Below, in pieces: positions 8,872 through 17,070 of a stretch of 43,037 nucleotides of DNA; the first letter of the stretch is position 1, and the number at the start of each line of letters is the position of its first letter. Origin of the DNA: Gammaproteobacteria bacterium (GTDB taxonomy: Bacteria; Pseudomonadota; Gammaproteobacteria; UBA1113); assembly GCA_021156165.1 (NCBI GenBank), contig JAJNBM010000005.1, positions 1 to 43,037 on the forward strand, read 5' to 3'. Under the pieces are notes generated by a model. That model searched no databases. It saw only the letters and a program-made list of their open reading frames with translations, and was not told the DNA's origin. A program made the position numbers and the translations under genes.

Positions 8872-10386
8872 TCACATTATCCTGCATCCCACTTGTGTAT
8901 CTGCATCTATGCCTTCATGTAAACACTCAGTTTCCTCAGGACTTTCACTCATTAGCCAGACGGTAGCGACTGCGGCTGACGCAAACACGCCGAACAACGC
9001 CAAGGCGCGTAAACGTTGAACAGTGCTAGTAGACAATACAGAGCTTTTCTCGTTTTCGCGCTTTTCTGCTAATTGGTCAGACGCAGATACCGTTTCGGAG
9101 AGTACATTGGGTTGTAATGGTGGGGTAGGTGCTGGAATAAACTGTGCCTTAACTGTTTTTTTACTCTTCTCTTCTTTCACTGGCGCAAACAAAGAAGGGC
9201 TCACTTCTGAACTGATATCCACAGACTTTTCTTCTTCCTCTTTTTTCTTTGCTACCGGCTGATTTAAAGGAGCTCTATCCAAAGTGATAATGTATTTTAT
9301 CCTTCCATCCCTAAATCCCTCCATCATCGGCCTTCTGGTATTAGGTAGAATAGTTACATCATAGATTTCTTTAATATCTTCAGGCATCGCCAAAGCAAGT
9401 AATGATACCTCAGTGTTTATATCCACCAATTGCAATCCTGCCGCTGCCACCTTTCTCTTCGCTTGTAATTTTCTCTGTAGACCTAAACCCTTAAAAATTT
9501 CGCCATCTCGGGGTTTTGATAAACCTATCACGGCAACATTATTGTGAAAGCTCAATCCTCGCGCAAAACCCTCACAGAAAGCAATGGGCTTAAATTGCTT
9601 TGTCTTCATATCTACATAACCAAAATCCCCCTCACCCGAATTTAGTACCCATAGTTTACCTGCGTGCCAACGCGGTGAATGTGGCATGGATAAGCCTTCA
9701 CATAACACCTCATTTGTTTTAATGTCTATCACCACCCCACCCTTCTCTCGGTAGTTACGCCATCCCGCCTTCGTATCTGTGCGACTACATGCCGTTACAT
9801 AACGCGGCTCACCGTCTCTCCAACCAAGTCCATTTAAATGACACCGGTCTTCATCCACTAATTTGGAGATAAAAGATGGCCACCAAATAGGGGCGCAGCT
9901 ATGTGTTTCGCTCACGGTTGCGACACAACTAAGCATTGTATTTACAAAAATAATTTTGCCGTTTTGGTCAAACCCTAAATCGTGCGCATCACACTTTGCG
10001 GTGATATAACGTACTTGTGGCACATAATTCTTATCATAATTGATATCCTTATAGGATGTTTCAACCCCTAAATGCGAAAAACGAACGATCTCAAATAAAG
10101 CGCCCATCGCTAATTGTTGGCCATCGGCACTGCTCGCTAAGCCCATGGGTTGTTCAAAGGTACGTTCAAAAAACCATAAGCCTGGTCCCTTATTAGGATG
10201 CCTACCTATTAAAAACACCTTACCTATCTGATACGTGGTAAAACCTAAACTTATTTGATTACTTATTAGCCACAATGGCAATTGTAGGTTATATTTAAAC
10301 TCAAAATTATCTTCCTTTGGCTTTGCTTCCTCAGCTTTAGCTGTTGCTCCAGCTCCATCCTTTTGTTCTTCTTTCCCATGCAACAT
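8872..10386 (-). CDS. TIGR03032-type protein with disordered linker and C-terminal membrane segment
   Basis: 504 aa. Residues about 45-350 match what I know as TIGR03032: GLGWRDGEPRYVTACS, DTKAGWR, GLSMPHSPRWH, GKLWVLNSG, GFARGLSF, AVIGLSKPR and a late YDVTILPNTRRPM. Repeated Gly-turn strands suggest a beta-propeller. No enzymatic motif is evident and the family's function is not established. The extra part after residue 370 is Lys/Glu/Pro-rich, then holds one hydrophobic helix (ALALFGVFASAAVATVWLM, about 460-479) and an acidic 25-residue tail with two Cys. No N-terminal signal peptide is seen, so it has a tail-anchored layout. An AGGAG lies 8 nt before the ATG. It is a tandem paralogue of the next gene upstream (35-nt gap). 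Confidence 0.72.
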   Translation of the reverse strand: MLHGKEEQKDGAGATAKAEEAKPKEDNFEFKYNLQLPLWLISNQISLGFTTYQIGKVFLIGRHPNKGPGLWFFERTFEQPMGLASSADGQQLAMGALFEIVRFSHLGVETSYKDINYDKNYVPQVRYITAKCDAHDLGFDQNGKIIFVNTMLSCVATVSETHSCAPIWWPSFISKLVDEDRCHLNGLGWRDGEPRYVTACSRTDTKAGWRNYREKGGVVIDIKTNEVLCEGLSMPHSPRWHAGKLWVLNSGEGDFGYVDMKTKQFKPIAFCEGFARGLSFHNNVAVIGLSKPRDGEIFKGLGLQRKLQAKRKVAAAGLQLVDINTEVSLLALAMPEDIKEIYDVTILPNTRRPMMEGFRDGRIKYIITLDRAPLNQPVAKKKEEEEKSVDISSEVSPSLFAPVKEEKSKKTVKAQFIPAPTPPLQPNVLSETVSASDQLAEKRENEKSSVLSTSTVQRLRALALFGVFASAAVATVWLMSESPEETECLHEGIDADTQVGCRIM

Positions 10387-10421
10387 GTAACATGCTCCTA
10401 TTAAAATATAATATCAACAGC

Positions 10422-11552
10422 CTATTTTAACAGCTCTTGATTAAATACCATATAGCGGTAAATTTCATCGCTTCTAAAGCCCACCAACATCGGATTGCGT
10501 GTGTTGGGAAGGACGATTACATCGCGTATTTCTTCAACGGGTTTTTCCAGCAGCAATAAGGGTGCTGTTTCTCCCGTTCTTAAATCTACCACTTGCAGCG
10601 CACAGTAAGATTCCGCCTTTTCCGCTGCCAGCCTTTTTTCTACGATTAAACCTTCATTAGCCGCATCACTTCTGAGTTTGGACAAACCAATCAGCGCAAA
10701 ATTACCGCAAAAACTTAAGCCGCGAGCATATCCTGGGCATAGAGTGACTGCCTTAAATTGCTTCGTGTCCATATCCACATAACCAAACTCACCTCCGCCT
10801 GAGTTTAATACCCACAGTTTATCCTGATACCAGCGCGGCGAATGCGGCATGGTTAAACCTGCACACAGCACTTCATTGGTCTTAATGTCCATTATAAATC
10901 CACCCGTATGGCGGTGTTCACTCCATCCGCCTTTTGTATCGGTTTGGCTAAATCCACTCACATAACGAGGTTCACCGTCTCTAAAACCTAATCCACTTAA
11001 ATGACATCGGTCTTCCGGTGCTAAACTCGATATAAATGGTGGTTTCCATAGCGGCATAAAACTTTCCGTTTCACTGATCGTGGCCACACAGCTAAACAGT
11101 GTATTCACAAAAACAATCTTGCCTTCTTTGTCAAACCCCAAATCGCTGGAATGACAAACGCCTGTAGTATAACCTGCTTGGGGAATATACACCTTGTCGT
11201 GTTCAGCTCCTTCGTTCAGCGGCACTGCATTGGCAAAACGCCAAATCTGATACGCCGTACCCAGTGCTAATTGCTGGCCATCACCACTGCTCGCTAAGCC
11301 TAAGCTTTGATTAAACACCTGCTGGTAAATCGATACCTGATCATCTTTCTGTAATCTACCTACTAACACCGTTTTGCCTGTATGATAGGTCGTAAATCCT
11401 AGGCTCACATTATGAACCTTCAAAAATTCCAGCAATTGCTCCGAAACTTTGAATTGAGATTCAAGCCCGCTGGCTTTTTTTTCGAGTGAGAGTCTTTCCT
11501 TTTCATTAGCATTAAGGGTTCTACTTTCTTCTTCCAGTACTTTTTCATTCAT
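10422..11552 (-). CDS. TIGR03032-type protein, soluble paralogue
   Basis: 376 aa, collinear with the core of the downstream paralogue: SLGFTTYHTGKTVLVGRL, QSLGLASSGDGQQLALG, DLGFDKEGKIVFVNTLFSCV, CHLSGLGFRDGEPRYVSGFS, GLTMPHSPRW, LWVLNSGGGEFGYVDM and RDVIVLPNTRNPM. It ends where the paralogue begins its linker, so there is no membrane segment. The first 40 residues are charged and probably helical. No signal peptide is seen. AAGGGA precedes the ATG. It sits between the FG-GAP gene upstream and its paralogue downstream, all on the minus strand. Function is unknown; the tandem pair clearly arose by duplication followed by a tail gain or loss. Confidence 0.72.
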   Translation of the reverse strand: MNEKVLEEESRTLNANEKERLSLEKKASGLESQFKVSEQLLEFLKVHNVSLGFTTYHTGKTVLVGRLQKDDQVSIYQQVFNQSLGLASSGDGQQLALGTAYQIWRFANAVPLNEGAEHDKVYIPQAGYTTGVCHSSDLGFDKEGKIVFVNTLFSCVATISETESFMPLWKPPFISSLAPEDRCHLSGLGFRDGEPRYVSGFSQTDTKGGWSEHRHTGGFIMDIKTNEVLCAGLTMPHSPRWYQDKLWVLNSGGGEFGYVDMDTKQFKAVTLCPGYARGLSFCGNFALIGLSKLRSDAANEGLIVEKRLAAEKAESYCALQVVDLRTGETAPLLLLEKPVEEIRDVIVLPNTRNPMLVGFRSDEIYRYMVFNQELLK

Positions 11553-11602
11553 GTTTTATTTCCCTTATTTTGTTTCTCTTAACCTCACAAAAACTATCAA
11601 AC

Positions 11603-11628
11603 AACAACGGGGCCACCACCCCGTTGTT
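11603..11628 (-). terminator. Terminator after the large FG-GAP gene
   Basis: On the minus strand AACAACGGGG and CCCCGTTGTT form a perfect 10-bp stem around TGGTGG, 23 nt past the FG-GAP stop. The sequence GTTTGATAGTTTTTG follows. It lies between the FG-GAP gene and the TIGR03032 genes, so those may have their own promoter or depend on read-through. Confidence 0.7.
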
Positions 11629-11650
11629 TGTCGCGTCGTCAAGCGCCCTC

Positions 11651-14368
11651 TTATGCGCGAACAGCCATTCCCTGTGGTTTGGTGGCGTTCGTCACATTGT
11701 CAAAGCCGCGCGCTGTTCTTGCGTTCAACGCAGTAACTGAATTCAATGCTCCTTCTAAAGGACGTCGCTCTGCAAAAAAACCATAACGGCTGCTGTCTGC
11801 ACTTCGTCGCGCATTTCTCTTTGCTAGTCCCGGTATGGGCGTTGGCGTTGGTTTCGGCGTTGGCGTCGGTTTCGGCGTGGACGTCGGTGTCGGCTTCGGC
11901 GGTGGCGTTGGCTTCGGAGTTGGCGTCGGCTTTGGTGTCGGAGTTGACGTCGGCTTTGGTGTTGGCTTTGGCGTCGGCTTTGGTGTTGGCTTTGGCGTTG
12001 GCTTCGGCGCTGACGTCGGCTTTGGTGTTGGCTTTGGCGTTGGCTTCGGAGTTGGCGTCGGCTTTGGTGTCGGCGTTGGCGTCGGCTTCGGTGTCGGCGT
12101 TGGCTTAGGCGTAGGCGTGGGGTGAGGTTTCGGTGTCGGCGTTGGCTTAGGAGCTAAAGTGGGGGTTGGCCCTGGAGTAGGCGTCGGCGTTGGTACCGAT
12201 GTAGGCGTCGGACTCGGGCTCGGACTCGGGCTCGGACTCGGGCTCGGGCTCGGACTCGGACTCAGTGTTGAATTCGAGCTCGGCGATGGAGCTGGACTCG
12301 GCGTCTGGACATCTGCTCCAAATCCAAAGACAACATAGCTTTGGCCCAACCCACCAGCAGCAGCCTTCGAAGCGATGATGACATCCGCATAACCATCTCC
12401 GTTCACATCCCCCGCACCGCTCACAGACCAACCCGCGAAGTCACCTCCATTTGCACCCTGCATTGTAAAGCCAGAATTGCCTAAGTTCCCTGCGTCCACA
12501 ACAGTACCGGAAGGATAGGAAGCTTGCCCAAAAATAACAAAACTTTTACCGGGATAATAATTCCAATAATAATCCCAGTATAACCATGGTGCGCCAATGA
12601 TAACATCGTCATAACCATCTTTGTTAACATCCCCGGCACCACTAACAGACAAACCAAACCGGCAGCTATAATCTGCACTATTTATCGTAAACCCAGAACT
12701 ACCTAGGTTCCCTAGGTTGACAACAGTACCGGAAGGATAGGAGGCTTGTCCAAAAACAACATAACTTTGACCGGAATCAACATAGCCATCATCATAAACC
12801 ATTGGTGCACCAATGATAACATCAGCATAACCGTCCCCGTTCACATCCCCTGCGCCGCTGACAGAGTAACCTGAGTAGCCGCCATTTGCGCCCTGTATAG
12901 TAAATCCAGAGTTGCCTAGGTTGTTGAGGTCCACAACAGTACCGGAAGGATAGGTGGCTTGTCCAAAAACAACAAAACTTTTACCCATATCCTCCATATA
13001 AGTAGAACCACCATCAGCATACGGTACGCCAATGATAACATCGTCATAACCATCGTTGTTTACATCACCAGCACAACTGACAGATACGCTCGAGAAAAAG
13101 TAGGCGGAGGGAAGCTCTAAGCCCTTTATCGTAAATCCAGAGCTGCCCAGGTTATTTAGGGAAACAACGCTACCAGCGAGATTGGGGCCTCCAAAGACAA
13201 CGTAACTTTGACTGGTCGCACTAGAATCATACGATATACCAATAATAACATCGCTATAACCATCTCCGTTCACATCCCCTGCACTGCTGACAGCATAAGC
13301 CTTGTAGCTTATATCATTTATCGTAAATCCAGAGCTGCCTAGGTTATTTAGGTGAACAACGCTACCAGCGAGATTGGAGCCTCCAAAAATAACGTGGCTT
13401 TGACGGGGGGTCTGCTCGTACTCAAGCCATAGCCCCCCCTTTGAAATGAGGATAACATCACCATAACCATCCCCATTCACATCCCCTGCCTCACTAACAA
13501 GTGTACCCCAGTAGGTGCCCCCGGTGGGGTAGTAATTTGCACCATTTATCGTAAATCCAGAGCTGCCTAGATTGTTTAAGTCAACAACAGTACCAGAAGG
13601 ATAGGAGGCTTGTCCAAAAACGACGTAATTTTGACCGGAGAGGTCAACATCTCCCGTAGCATACCAATCGCCAAGGATAATATCATCATAGCCATCCCCA
13701 TTCACATCTCCTGCGCTGCTCACAGAGAACATAGATTGTGCAGCATTTATCGTAAATCCAGAGTTATCTAGGTTTCCTAAGTCCAGGGGGGGGGCATCCC
13801 CCTCCCCCCGTTTTCTATTTTTTGCTTCTTTCTTTTCTATTACTAGCATTAAGTACTCTATCCAATCGGACAGTACTGTTGTAATATCATTGTTCCCTGC
13901 ACGACGTGAAATTGCTTGCATATGCATCAATTCCCGCTTCCATCTCCCTGGGGCAAGAGCACCCGTCCTGACAAGGGTCACGCCTGCTCGAAGATAAGCA
14001 GCAAGCGTCTGTGAAATCTCAGTATCCACATTTTCATTGAACATTTTGTCAGACAAAAGTTGTTTGAGAATTTGTTTATTTTCATGCATTGTTTTTTGAC
14101 GTTCATAAGAGCTAGGAGAAGGAGATAAATCGCTACCTACATATGCTAACTTCTCACCAACCCATCCTAAAAAATCGCCTAAATAACTGCGGGCCAACCA
14201 TCCACTCAGCTCCGAGCTTGGGGCAGGTGGTTGTAAAGACGATAGCATTGATTCTGTTTGCCTATTATCACGCAAATTTTGCAGAGCCCGCGCAACGGGC
14301 GTTAAAGAAAGTCCTGCTGTAACCGCAAGTACTCCGTTATTTAGACTATAGTGTGCTAAACCAACCAT
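11651..14368 (-). CDS. FG-GAP (integrin-alpha-like) beta-propeller protein with Pro-rich tail
   Basis: 905 aa. Residues 1-190 form a mostly helical head with no clear signal peptide. About 200-690 hold seven FG-GAP repeats, each with a calcium-binding loop: [84 protein letters not shown] and [14 protein letters not shown]. Seven such repeats make a complete propeller blade set, as in integrin alpha chains. About 690-846 is a low-complexity Pro tail (SPSPSP then PTPKPTP). The last 59 residues contain FFAERRPLE. Propellers of this type usually act outside the cell in adhesion or binding, but the export route is not visible. GGAG lies 8 nt before the ATG. A C9 tract in codons about 192-195 precedes the first blade. 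Function is unknown. Confidence 0.82.
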   Translation of the reverse strand: MVGLAHYSLNNGVLAVTAGLSLTPVARALQNLRDNRQTESMLSSLQPPAPSSELSGWLARSYLGDFLGWVGEKLAYVGSDLSPSPSSYERQKTMHENKQILKQLLSDKMFNENVDTEISQTLAAYLRAGVTLVRTGALAPGRWKRELMHMQAISRRAGNNDITTVLSDWIEYLMLVIEKKEAKNRKRGEGDAPPLDLGNLDNSGFTINAAQSMFSVSSAGDVNGDGYDDIILGDWYATGDVDLSGQNYVVFGQASYPSGTVVDLNNLGSSGFTINGANYYPTGGTYWGTLVSEAGDVNGDGYGDVILISKGGLWLEYEQTPRQSHVIFGGSNLAGSVVHLNNLGSSGFTINDISYKAYAVSSAGDVNGDGYSDVIIGISYDSSATSQSYVVFGGPNLAGSVVSLNNLGSSGFTIKGLELPSAYFFSSVSVSCAGDVNNDGYDDVIIGVPYADGGSTYMEDMGKSFVVFGQATYPSGTVVDLNNLGNSGFTIQGANGGYSGYSVSGAGDVNGDGYADVIIGAPMVYDDGYVDSGQSYVVFGQASYPSGTVVNLGNLGSSGFTINSADYSCRFGLSVSGAGDVNKDGYDDVIIGAPWLYWDYYWNYYPGKSFVIFGQASYPSGTVVDAGNLGNSGFTMQGANGGDFAGWSVSGAGDVNGDGYADVIIASKAAAGGLGQSYVVFGFGADVQTPSPAPSPSSNSTLSPSPSPSPSPSPSPSPSPTPTSVPTPTPTPGPTPTLAPKPTPTPKPHPTPTPKPTPTPKPTPTPTPKPTPTPKPTPKPTPKPTSAPKPTPKPTPKPTPKPTPKPTSTPTPKPTPTPKPTPPPKPTPTSTPKPTPTPKPTPTPIPGLAKRNARRSADSSRYGFFAERRPLEGALNSVTALNARTARGFDNVTNATKPQGMAVRA
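11828..12290. repeat. Low-complexity repeat encoding the Pro-rich tail
   Basis: Many tandem, slightly varied copies of hexamer to 18-bp units such as GGCGTTGGCTTCGG and CTCGGACTCGGG. On the minus strand they encode Pro-Thr-Pro-Lys and Ser-Pro repeats. The opposite strand gives long Gly/Val/Phe or Ala/Ser/Leu frames that are artefacts of the repeat. Confidence 0.85.
13786..13794. repeat. Nine-base G (C on coding strand) homopolymer inside the FG-GAP gene
   Basis: Nine consecutive G encode part of Ala-Pro-Pro-Leu on the minus strand, with a second C6 run close by (13804-13809). A one-base slip would end the protein before the first propeller blade. This is the kind of tract used in phase variation. 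Confidence 0.75.
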
Positions 14369-14566
14369 CGTTCTGCTCCCTGAATTTTAAGTTAATTATT
14401 TTGTGATTGTCGCAAGGACACGTAGAATACCATACAGAGAAAAAAGGAAAATATCAACTGAAAAGAGGGGCTAAATAAAAAAATATCTCCGCTCCACGTT
14501 AGTAGCCGTTCGAACGAACTACTGATAGTTGATCTCTAGATTTAATGCGTTTTCAAAAATGGCAAA

Positions 14567-14692
14567 AATGGATTTCAGATAAACGGTGCAGCGGTTTATA
14601 ACTACTCAGCCGTTTCTGTCAGTGGTTCAGAGAAGCTGAATGTAGATGGCTATCCGGACCTCATTGTAGAAGGCTTAATGAAGTCAGTATAG
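14567..14692 (+). pseudogene. Relic of an FG-GAP repeat gene
   Basis: In one frame the stretch reads GFQINGAAVYNYSAVSVSG, then a spacer, then LNVDGYPDLIVEG and a stop (TAG 14690-14692). It aligns with SGFTINGAN...[17 protein letters not shown] of the large FG-GAP gene, with a one-residue-altered calcium loop. It has no start codon, no flanking blades and lies on the opposite strand from the intact gene. It is a decayed fragment of a second FG-GAP copy. Confidence 0.7.
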
Positions 14693-14843
14693 CGTTGATT
14701 TTAAAATGAATGAAATTCACTGGTTTATTGTGCTAATCAAAAAGCCTTGTCACATAATCCCCAGATGAGAATACTTTCTTAATTTAACAAACAATTATAT
14801 TGGGAAATAAAAAATAAGAAGACTCGTTATCGCTTTACGAGCA

Positions 14844-15132
14844 AACGTTGGTCAATCCATGCGGTTAGTCAGTAGTACTGATGGTGAACAATAATTCATT
14901 AGGGGTGCTTTGTATCAAATGGCAGAAAATTGGGAGCCACACGCTTTAGGATTTCGTGAGAACAACAATATAATTTTTGTGAATACAAAGCTTAGCTGTC
15001 TTACAAAATTAAGTGAAACCAAGAGTTTTATTCCTATTTGTGATATGGGGGGAAAAGATATAATGCACACGTTCTGATTATGAAAGTGAATATGTCACCA
15101 GAAGTGCGTCTATTCAAGGGACCTGTAAACTG
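14844..15132 (+). pseudogene. Relic of a TIGR03032 gene
   Basis: Frame 14844-15077 reads NVGQSMRLVSSTDGEQ, an internal stop (14892-14894), GALYQMAE, then HALGFRENNNIIFVNTKLSC and LSETKSFIPI. These match QSLGLASSGDGQQ, DLGFDKEGKIVFVNTLFSC and ISETESFMPL in the intact paralogue at 10422-11552. After a stop and frameshift near 15075 the next frame gives SEYVTRSASIQGTCKL, matching GEPRYVTACSRTDTKAGW. Segments of the family are missing between these blocks. It follows the FG-GAP relic on the same strand, keeping the order of the intact locus. Confidence 0.75.
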
Positions 15133-15135
15133 CAC

Positions 15136-15160
15136 AGCGAGGTACCACCGCTACCCCGCT
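15136..15160 (-). terminator. Degenerate hairpin downstream of the short FG-GAP gene
   Basis: AGCGAGGTA and TACCCCGCT pair with one mismatch around CCACCGC. It and the flanking bases to about 15200 resemble the terminator region at 11600-11665, so the 3' ends of the two FG-GAP genes share ancestry. There is no strong T-run. Confidence 0.4.
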
Positions 15161-15217
15161 GTTCTCCGCGTCATAAAGTGCCCTTTATGGGCGAGCAATC
15201 TTCCCGCTGCTTTTACC

Positions 15218-15610
15218 TTATTTTTGCCCCATTGTCAGCGCTGGTTCTGCCTTTTCAGAGCTGTGTTCTGCTTCTGCGTTCTGAGTAACTGGACCCGACA
15301 TTTCTTCTAAAAATGATTGCCTCGCAAAAAAGCTCGCACCACTTCTACTGAGCTCATCTCTGTTTGCCTGTAGAGGGGGGATCGGACTTGGTGGTGCTGA
15401 CGTCGTTGGGGTTGTCGGACCGCTCAGATCATCATTGGCATAGGGCGCGCCAATGATGATATCCTGATAGCCATCCCCTGAAACACCCGCAGCGCTAGTA
15501 GCGGGTGCGATGATTGCTCTTACTAAACTACGCCCATACACCACATAGCTTTGGCCTTCTTGCGACCGATCGCCCCCAACTGACACTTTACCTTCTTTTA
15601 AATCAGACAT
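15218..15610 (-). CDS. Short FG-GAP derivative with conserved C-terminal motif
   Basis: 130 aa. It contains the end of one blade (GQSYVVYG) and one blade with a degraded calcium loop (GVSGDGYQDIIIGAPYA; the first Asp and Asn are lost). A short Pro/Ser/Thr segment and a C-terminus with FFARQSFLE...VT follow, resembling the FFAERRPLE...VT tail of the 905-aa protein. A good GGAG lies 7 nt before the ATG at 15610. One blade cannot close a propeller. It is either an internally deleted remnant of a full FG-GAP gene or a small protein retaining the tail. Frame and ribosome site are intact, so expression is possible. Confidence 0.5.
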   Translation of the reverse strand: MSDLKEGKVSVGGDRSQEGQSYVVYGRSLVRAIIAPATSAAGVSGDGYQDIIIGAPYANDDLSGPTTPTTSAPPSPIPPLQANRDELSRSGASFFARQSFLEEMSGPVTQNAEAEHSSEKAEPALTMGQK

Positions 15611-16177
15611 TTAATTTCTCCTACATAATAAAAATTTTTTCACGACTGTTATAGCAATGCCTCACCACATAAAGAATGGTGAAGACCATAAAATATTAAG
15701 CGATATGAATTTTTCTTGCAAGCCCTGGCATTTAGGACTTTTACCTGATGTAAAGTTCGTTTTATGTCTCACGCGCTTCAAAACCTGGGCGTTAAACTGC
15801 TTTTCCTAACCTAAGGTTAGAATAAAATAGAGTTTGAGCGGATTTTATATCAAAAGGCAAGCCTAGCTACGGGTATTTTACGTATGTTTAAAGAAAGCTT
15901 ATTTCGGAATAAACAACATTAAAATATTCCATATTTAATAGCAAATATGGGATTTATTTTGGGTTTACGGGAAATGAAGTTATAACGCTTTTGATACAGA
16001 GCGGTTTAGTCATTGAATTATCTGAAGCGCGTGCTTGGTAACAATAACCAAATTGGATGCTGAATTTAAAAGGAATATGGAATCGCTTTAGATTGTAATA
16101 CCTGTGAAGCATTTAATAGACGAAAATTTTGTAGGGGAGGAGTTAAAACAAATTATATAAAAATTTTTTTAAATATA
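15611..16177. other. Gap with no recognised gene
   Basis: About 570 nt with no supported gene. A perfect 8-bp hairpin, CCATATTT/AAATATGG around AATAGC, is at 15929-15950. Broken frames occur, for example VITLLIQSGLVIELSEARAW on the plus strand near 15977, which could be gene debris. I could not match any of it to the FG-GAP or TIGR03032 families. Confidence 0.4.
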
Positions 16178-16199
16178 ACCCCCCCCTATGAAAGGGGGT
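16178..16199 (-). terminator. Possible terminator after hpt
   Basis: On the minus strand ACCCCC and a run of eight G form a 5-6 bp stem around TTTCATA about 60 nt past the hpt stop. An AT-rich stretch with A7 and T runs follows. Confidence 0.45.
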
Positions 16200-16260
16200 A
16201 GATTATTCTTCGATCTGTAGCGCTAACTTATATTCAAATATTTTCTGACGCTTCTGTCAA

Positions 16261-16818
16261 TCACTCATCCTGCGGATCTACAATAAAAATACCCGGCGCG
16301 TTACGCAGGTATTCTTTATAATCCATACCGTAGCCGAATATGTAGCGATCTTCTACCCGCAAACCGCAAAAATCGGCTGTTTCTAAACCACCAGGCTCGC
16401 GTACATGCTCTTTATCCACCAATACGGCCGTTAATACTTTGGCCGCACCTTGTTCTTTGCAATAATCTACGATAGCGGCTAAGGTTAAACCGCTATCAAG
16501 GATGTCATCAACGATGAGAACCGTTCTACCTTTAATATCAAAGCTAGGACTTGCCTTCCATTGTAGATTGCCGCCCTTAATCTCACCACTATAGCGCGTA
16601 GCATGTACATAATGTAGCTCTAAGGGGAAATCCAAACGCAATAATAAACTGCCCATAGGCACTAGACCGCCAATCATGACGCACAATAAAACAGGGTTAT
16701 CATTTGCTATCGCTTGATGAATTTCGCTCGCCATAGAGTCGATAGCCAATTCAACTTCAGCCCGTCGATATAGGCAAGTAGCGCGTTGATAAACTTCTTT
16801 GATATTCTCTGGTAACAT
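16261..16818 (-). CDS. hpt: Hypoxanthine(-guanine) phosphoribosyltransferase
   Basis: Type I phosphoribosyltransferase of purine salvage, which makes IMP/GMP from the base and PRPP in the cytoplasm. The PRPP loop [14 protein letters not shown] carries Asp104-Asp105, [12 protein letters not shown] is the upstream loop, and LVDKEH and the C-terminal [13 protein letters not shown] match HPRT proteins. I place the start at 16818, giving 185 aa, the normal size: CAGGA lies 8 nt upstream of this ATG. Starts three and thirteen codons further up lack a ribosome site and lie in the 86-bp repeat. The Shine-Dalgarno itself lies in the first repeat copy. Confidence 0.88.
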   Translation of the reverse strand: MLPENIKEVYQRATCLYRRAEVELAIDSMASEIHQAIANDNPVLLCVMIGGLVPMGSLLLRLDFPLELHYVHATRYSGEIKGGNLQWKASPSFDIKGRTVLIVDDILDSGLTLAAIVDYCKEQGAAKVLTAVLVDKEHVREPGGLETADFCGLRVEDRYIFGYGMDYKEYLRNAPGIFIVDPQDE

Positions 16819-16820
16819 GG

Positions 16821-17070
16821 TATTCATCCTGTTATTTACTCTTATGCGTTTGTCCACTTAGGGCAGGCACGGGGGCCTGCCCCTACGATATTCTCGGGTC
16901 ACAGGGTATTCATCCTGTTATTTACTCTTATGCGTTTGTCTACTTAGGCAGACACGGGGGCCTGCCCCTACGATATTCTCGGGTCACAGGGTATTCATCT
17001 TGTTATTTGCTCTTATGCGTTTTCCTACTTAGGGCAGGCGCGGGGGCCTATCCCTACGATATTGTGCTAA
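16821..17070. repeat. Three tandem copies of an 86-bp unit containing a GC-rich palindrome
   Basis: Copies start at 16821, 16907 and 16992 (each at TATTCATC) and differ by a few bases; the third fades near 17058-17070. Each holds the core GGGCAGGCACGGGGGCC and TGCCCCTACG, a palindromic element also found elsewhere in the window. The first copy contains the ribosome-binding site of hpt, so the upstream region of hpt has been triplicated. The copies fill the gap between nagZ and hpt. Confidence 0.9.

Noticed and set aside
11746..12125. Long plus-strand frames rich in Gly-Val-Phe or Ala-Ser-Leu
   Set aside because: They are the complement of the Pro-rich repeat of the FG-GAP gene; low-complexity DNA stays open in several frames, and no ribosome site or family is seen.
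14500..14525. Palindrome around CGTTCGAACG upstream of the FG-GAP gene
   Set aside because: Only about 10 bp is perfect, it is far from a promoter-like sequence, and no second copy was seen.
16821..17070. CRISPR-like regular repeats
   Set aside because: The units are 86 bp and directly abutting with no unique spacers, and no cas gene is near; it is a tandem duplication.
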